46,826 nucleotides of DNA from Prevotella sp. Lineage in GTDB: Bacteria > Bacteroidota > Bacteroidia > Bacteroidales > Bacteroidaceae. Both the position numbers and the translations under genes were made by a program. Every line of letters begins with the position of its first letter. Position 1 is the first letter of the stretch. The stretch covers positions 1 through 46,826 of the forward strand of contig JAEEJK010000059.1 in the NCBI GenBank assembly GCA_016281815.1, given 5' to 3'. Below the pieces are notes generated by a model. It had not been told where the DNA came from. It did no database searches and saw only the letters and a list, made by a program, of their open reading frames with translations. Of the stretch, positions 42,841 through 46,826 are shown one piece after another.

Positions 42841-43938
42841 TTATTCCGGATTCTTTGAGTGGTAATAGTCGAGAGGCTCGCCGTTGATGGCATCCCTGGT
42901 ATGGTTCATCCAGATCTGACGGATGGTGGGAAGTTCAAGCAGGCCCTTCTCTATCATTGTTGAGTTGTCGCAGGTATAACCCATGTGGTGGAAATACATC
43001 TTCCAACTGGTGTCCTCTACCTCGCCTTCCTCGTTCTCCTCAAAACCGTTGTCCCAGGCATCGTCATCGCCGGCCATGTCGTTGTGACCGTGGTCGCCGT
43101 CAATCGACATCAGCGGATGGCAATACACCTTGCCGCTCTTGATGCCGTTGTCCTGCATGCGCTTCAGTACATGAGTCTTGAAATTTTCCATCATGTCCAC
43201 GGTACCTACATAGTAGTTCTTGCTGTATGTCTGGAGGGCTTCCTCAAGTTGGGTGTAGCGCACATTGGCTTTGTAGGTATCGTAGGAGTCGGGGTTGCCA
43301 TGGCCCATGAAGGCGATCACACCTTCTTTTGCACGAGCGTTGTAAAGGATATTGAGTTGTTTGGCCACCTCGTTGACATCGCTCTCGGCATCTTGCAGAA
43401 GGGGCACACCGAGTTTGATGGTCACATTCGACAGATATTTGTCATCAATGTCACCGTTGGCATTGTTGGCGAAGTCCTTGATGTAGTTGATCACACGGGT
43501 ATATTCCTCACCGGGGATGACCTGCAGCGACTGCACCACGATTTCAGAATATTTCACACCTTCCTGTGCGAAAGCGTTGAGCCAGAAGGGAGGGGCGTAG
43601 AAGTTGCGGGGCTTCACATTCTCGCCGGCTGCTGCACGGTTGATGCAGATGGCTGACGAGAAGGAAAGGAACACGTCATAGCCGGGGAAGGCGGTTTTGT
43701 AGGCTTCCACGGTGGCATCGAAAGCATCATATGCCTGCTGCCAGGTAGAACCGAAGGCTACGAGCAGAATCACCTTTGGGTTCTTCTTCTGAGTTTTCAC
43801 CGTTTGGTTGACGGCATTCTGGTAGATGGTGTAGTTGTTGTCGATGCTGTTTTTGTCATCATCGTTACTACAGGCAGTGAAGTTGACTGCCAGAAAGATG
43901 GCTGCTATGGCCATCATTAAAAACTTAATTTTCTTCAT
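42841..43938 (-). CDS. CbiK-family cobaltochelatase lipoprotein
   Basis: A 365-residue lipoprotein with lipobox NFTAC (Cys23). The mature part is a sirohydrochlorin cobaltochelatase of the CbiK type: ILLVAFGSTWQQAYDAFD, VVQSLQVIPGEEY, MGHGNPD with His213, and CHPLMSIDGDHGHNDMAGDD with His283/285; these carry the metal-binding residues of CbiK. An acidic insertion (about 292-309: DDAWDNGFEENEEGEVED) interrupts the usual NDMAGDD-SWK junction. It lies outside the cytoplasm, so classical B12 synthesis is unlikely; it may chelate cobalt or strip metal from tetrapyrroles for uptake. It overlaps the first receptor by 14 bp. Confidence 0.88.
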   Translation of the reverse strand: MKKIKFLMMAIAAIFLAVNFTACSNDDDKNSIDNNYTIYQNAVNQTVKTQKKNPKVILLVAFGSTWQQAYDAFDATVEAYKTAFPGYDVFLSFSSAICINRAAAGENVKPRNFYAPPFWLNAFAQEGVKYSEIVVQSLQVIPGEEYTRVINYIKDFANNANGDIDDKYLSNVTIKLGVPLLQDAESDVNEVAKQLNILYNARAKEGVIAFMGHGNPDSYDTYKANVRYTQLEEALQTYSKNYYVGTVDMMENFKTHVLKRMQDNGIKSGKVYCHPLMSIDGDHGHNDMAGDDDAWDNGFEENEEGEVEDTSWKMYFHHMGYTCDNSTMIEKGLLELPTIRQIWMNHTRDAINGEPLDYYHSKNPE

Positions 43939-46063
43939 TGTCTCTTGTGTTTAAATTTGACTTATAGTTGTTTTTAAGTTTCTTTCCTTCGTTGAAACGG
44001 ACGCTGAATGATACATAGAAAGTGCGGCCAGGGGTGGTGGTGCCTAAGTGAAGACCGTGAGGGATGCGGTCGACGTAGTTGAAAAGATTGTCGATGCCGG
44101 CCTCTGCGCGGTAGGTCATGGTCTTTGAATGGCCGAAGTCGTGAGTGGTGGACAACCGCCATATCTGATAGCCTTTTCCGTCACCGTCTATCTGGTAATA
44201 GCGCTTGGTGGAGAACCTGTCATAGATTCCTAATCCGAGGCGGTAGCAGGGAGTGAAGGCGTGGGTCCATGTGGCGAACAGGTTGCCTTTGTGGTGAGCC
44301 ATGCCGTCGATGGTCACCTCTGTGATTCGGTCGTGGGTCGTGTCATATTGGTGCGCTTCGGTGTCCAAATAACTGTATCCTGCTCCGACAGAAAGGTCTT
44401 TCCATGTGTAGCGCACGTTCACATCCACACCATAGGTCTTGGCATCTTCGATGTTCTGATATTGGCGGGTCTTGACTGGGTCATACAGCGCGATGTACTC
44501 ATCAGGGGCCTGATAGTTGGGGATGGTCACCAGGGCTATCATGTCGCTGACCTTGTTATAATAAGCGGAGACGGTCACACTGAGTCCTTGCCAAGTATAT
44601 TCGCCGCTTACACTGTAGTAATTGCTGGTCTGGGGCTTCAGATCGGTATTGCCTAAGTAGAGATATGTGCCGCTCATCTGCCGCACATACCGGTAAAAGA
44701 GTTCCTTGGTGGTCGGGGTTTTGAATCCCTGACTCCAGGTGGCGCGCAACCGCCATGGCAGGCCGATTTTCCACATGGCTGAGATTTTTGGGGTCAGCCG
44801 GGTACCGAATTGCTCGTTTTGGTTGAGACGCAGTCCTGCGGTGATGTTGATGTTGGGGATGAGGTTGAACTCGTCCTGCACATACAAGGCTCCCGTCCAG
44901 TCGCTTGCTTTTCCCCCTGCCACACGGTTGGGGGCCTTCAGCCAGTCGTATCGGTACTCCACACCTGCGCTCAGCCGGTTCTCATAGGGCAGTTCAAACA
45001 CACCTTTCAAATGAGCCATCATGCGTTGTTGGTCACTTTGAAGTTCCTCCTGATCGGGCAGGTAGGGGAAATAGGGATAGTATATAGTGCCTTTGCTCTT
45101 CTCATAATCTTCCACCAAGGTGGTTGCTGTGAAGTAATAGTAGTAGGCATGACGGTTCCAGTCGATGTCGAGGGATATGTTGTCGGTCTTGTTCAGTTTC
45201 CATTTCCCACCGGCAGAGACGGAGGCATTTCGGTATTTCATGTCGTAGGTCTTCACGTCGTAATGTGCATATTTGCCGCTCGGACGGTAGATGCGTTTCC
45301 AATAGATACTGCCATCGGCATACAGTTCCAGATTCTTGGTCGGTGTGTAGGTCAGGTGCTCCGATACCTGCCAGTTGGTGTGGCGGTTGACAGTCTTGTT
45401 GCGTGAGTCGGTGATAGGGGGCTCCGAACCCTCTGTGTGCTCTACTGAGGTGTTCTGCCAACCATCGGAGTGTTGTAGTTGGAAATTGGTGTATGAACTG
45501 ATTTTGCCGAAATTGAGACCGATGCCGTTATGCTGTCTGATGTCGCCATAACTGCCCACGCGGCTGGTGTTTTCCAGCAAAACACCGTCTTGGTCGTGGC
45601 GCTTGGTGATGATGTTCACCACACCGGCGATGGCATCCGAACCATAGAGCGCGCTCGATGCTCCCTTTACTACCTCTATCTTCTCAATATTTTGGGGATC
45701 AATTAGTGAAAGGTCGTTTTGCCCGCCTACGTCGCCATGGATGCGCTTGCCGTCAATGAGGATAAGGATATAACTGTTGCCAAGGCCGTTCATCTGCATC
45801 TGCGACCCCATGTCGTCCTCGTTGAAAGAGAACGAGGGCAAGAGTCCGGATAAAATGTCCTCGATGCTCTTGCCGGCATAGTTGCGCAGCATTTTGCTCG
45901 TGATAACCTCTGTCTGCACTGGAGCATTTTTCAATAGGTGTTGGGTACCGGTACCAGTGACCACAACCTCTTGCAGACTGTCTGTGCGCCAGACGTCACT
46001 CTGCGCCCATCCAGTCACGAATGTGCATAATGCCAGCAGTATTGCTGTCAGTTTTCGTGTCAT
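43925..46063 (-). CDS. TonB-dependent outer membrane receptor, first in the operon
   Basis: A 712-residue receptor with signal peptide (MTRKLTAILLALCTFVTGWAQ). The plug has LQEVVVTGTGTQHLLKNAPV, SYILILIDGKRIHGD and VKGASSALYGSDAIAGVVNII. The barrel ends in TFYVSFSVRF. It is related to the second receptor of the operon but clearly distinct, so the two may take up different cobamides or precursors. An upstream ATG at 46090 would lengthen the signal by nine residues; both are possible. The cobalamin riboswitch lies just upstream. Confidence 0.9.
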   Translation of the reverse strand: MTRKLTAILLALCTFVTGWAQSDVWRTDSLQEVVVTGTGTQHLLKNAPVQTEVITSKMLRNYAGKSIEDILSGLLPSFSFNEDDMGSQMQMNGLGNSYILILIDGKRIHGDVGGQNDLSLIDPQNIEKIEVVKGASSALYGSDAIAGVVNIITKRHDQDGVLLENTSRVGSYGDIRQHNGIGLNFGKISSYTNFQLQHSDGWQNTSVEHTEGSEPPITDSRNKTVNRHTNWQVSEHLTYTPTKNLELYADGSIYWKRIYRPSGKYAHYDVKTYDMKYRNASVSAGGKWKLNKTDNISLDIDWNRHAYYYYFTATTLVEDYEKSKGTIYYPYFPYLPDQEELQSDQQRMMAHLKGVFELPYENRLSAGVEYRYDWLKAPNRVAGGKASDWTGALYVQDEFNLIPNINITAGLRLNQNEQFGTRLTPKISAMWKIGLPWRLRATWSQGFKTPTTKELFYRYVRQMSGTYLYLGNTDLKPQTSNYYSVSGEYTWQGLSVTVSAYYNKVSDMIALVTIPNYQAPDEYIALYDPVKTRQYQNIEDAKTYGVDVNVRYTWKDLSVGAGYSYLDTEAHQYDTTHDRITEVTIDGMAHHKGNLFATWTHAFTPCYRLGLGIYDRFSTKRYYQIDGDGKGYQIWRLSTTHDFGHSKTMTYRAEAGIDNLFNYVDRIPHGLHLGTTTPGRTFYVSFSVRFNEGKKLKNNYKSNLNTRDNEEN

Positions 46064-46116
46064 TACAATCGTAGTTTTACGCCTACGCATATTCCTGTAC
46101 GGGCGTCATGATTTTT

Positions 46117-46285
46117 AGGCAGGTCTTCTGACTTTCCCCAGTCTGCTTTACCTTCCCGGCTTCTCACCAGTGGCGTTATACAAGCAAACCTCCATAATGG
46201 GGATCACAGCAGCAGGAACTGTTCCGGATTCACACCGGATTCCCTTTCATCGAGGCGACATCTGTCGCCTGATTGCCTTTCGGAT
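46117..46285 (-). promoter_or_regulatory. Cobalamin riboswitch
   Basis: On the minus strand the leader has the conserved parts in order: GGTGTGAATCC, a CTGCTGCTGTGATC segment, GCCACTGG, GGGAAGG and finally the B12 box AGTCAGAAGACCTGCC (46119-46134). It ends 27-54 bp before the receptor start, so it probably represses the whole four-gene operon when cobalamin is plentiful. Confidence 0.95.
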
Positions 46286-46286
46286 G

Positions 46287-46294
46287 CAAAGGTA
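46287..46294 (-). promoter_or_regulatory. -7 box of the cobalamin operon
   Basis: TACCTTTG on the minus strand, with a TTTG 19 bp upstream that suits the -33 element. The riboswitch starts directly after it. The rest of 46295-46372 is an AT-rich spacer without a gene. Confidence 0.65.
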
Positions 46295-46372
46295 TAGAAA
46301 TAAATGTGCACTACAAAAAGAATCTCTCTTTTTTTTCTCAAGACCAGGCATCCCTTGTAGTCAATGATGAGC

Positions 46373-46826
46373 CTACACAATTTCCTCGGTTCTCATCATC
46401 TTGCAGCCTTTCACCTGCATGACGATGAGATGGAGTTGTGTGTCACGGATGAGTTGGCGTACGCGGGGGCCTTCGGCGTAGCCACGGATCTGCTCTGTGG
46501 CCTCCGCCCACTGACGCTCTGCCTCTGCCTCCGTGGCGTCGGTCTTGAGGTACTTCAACTCAAGGATATAACTGTGGCGCACCATCGGGTAGCGGTTGAG
46601 GTCGGGCATGAGGAAGAAGTCGCAGTAGCCGTGGTTCATCTCCATCTCCGGAGCGGCTAGGTAATAGGGGTTGAGCGAGAGCATGGCCGTCATGAACCCC
46701 TGCAGGTTGCGCTCACCCTCCATCAACTGGCGCACGCTCGATGAGTCCTCGTAGGTCTTGCCGAGGTGCTCCATCATCGGCCGCCACTCTCCGTCGAGGG
46801 CGGCACGCTTAAACACCTCTTTCATC
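46373..46826 (-). CDS. AAA-ATPase-like/PD-(D/E)XK nuclease protein, C-terminal part
   Basis: Only the last 150 residues are in the window; the frame stays open to the edge. It contains NHGYCDFFLMPDLNRYPMVRHSYILELKYLK, whose D...ExK arrangement is the PD-(D/E)XK nuclease site, then a helix rich in Ala/Glu (TEAEAERQWAEATEQIRGYA) and a strand LHLIVMQVKGCKM. This is the C-terminal domain of a large Bacteroidetes family with an N-terminal AAA-type ATPase. Its role is unknown; many members occur in multiple copies per genome. Confidence 0.82.
   Translation of the reverse strand, partial: MKEVFKRAALDGEWRPMMEHLGKTYEDSSSVRQLMEGERNLQGFMTAMLSLNPYYLAAPEMEMNHGYCDFFLMPDLNRYPMVRHSYILELKYLKTDATEAEAERQWAEATEQIRGYAEGPRVRQLIRDTQLHLIVMQVKGCKMMRTEEIV

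Noticed and set aside
42985..43656. 223-residue reading frame opposite the CbiK gene
   Set aside because: The CbiK product has clear family motifs on the other strand; this frame has none.

Overview
The window reads as chromosome from a Bacteroidales bacterium, most likely Prevotella or a close relative. The signs are Bacteroidetes-type -7 boxes (TAnnTTTG) in front of most genes, two TonB-dependent receptors, Bacteroidales-specific families (DUF4199, DUF6048, DUF6452, OmpP1, CtpA-like S41 protease), a Fibrobacter-type surface domain joined to a dockerin, and a secreted esterase with the C-terminal tail typical of Prevotella. No plasmid or phage replication genes are visible. All assignments come from reading the sequence; no database search was run.

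Region 1 (1-8640) is an AT-richer accessory island that looks like phage defence. On the minus strand it carries a WYL-type regulator (cut by the window edge), a nitroreductase, an uncharacterised protein, two tandem DUF262 proteins (one with a C-terminal DUF1524 HNH nuclease) and a small HTH protein. On the plus strand is a three-gene operon with an unusual fusion of a PUA/EVE-like domain to a SpoT/MESH1-type HD phosphohydrolase. Four promoters carry the same operator, TGTCCCATGATTTGGGACA or a variant, always exactly 9 bp from the -7 box. This suggests one regulon under one repressor, most likely the WYL protein.

Region 2 (8650-14308) has a secreted leucine-rich-repeat/Fib_succ/dockerin protein transcribed divergently from a sensor kinase and LytTR response regulator pair. 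Three direct repeats at exact 21-bp spacing lie between them and are probably LytTR sites.

Region 3 (14408-30363) is mostly core genome: mazG, a lipoprotein, rnz, an OmpP1 porin, a TrmH-type methyltransferase, initiator tRNA-Met, a hexuronate-type MFS transporter, ribH with a TPR protein, recF with a DUF721 gene, and an M3 peptidase / dCMP deaminase / S41 protease operon.

Region 4 (30364-37944) holds small membrane proteins, a palindromic MITE, dispersed hairpin repeats, a Crp-family regulator with apbE, a DUF4199/glycosyltransferase/DUF6452/DUF6048 operon and sstT. Its spacers contain short tandem arrays with 7- and 19-bp periods; an 8-bp array lies at 22062.

Region 5 (37945-46826) starts with a secreted SGNH esterase. 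It is followed by a cobalamin-riboswitch operon on the minus strand: TonB receptor, CbiK-type cobaltochelatase lipoprotein, second TonB receptor, CobD-like decarboxylase. The window ends inside an ATPase/PD-(D/E)XK protein.
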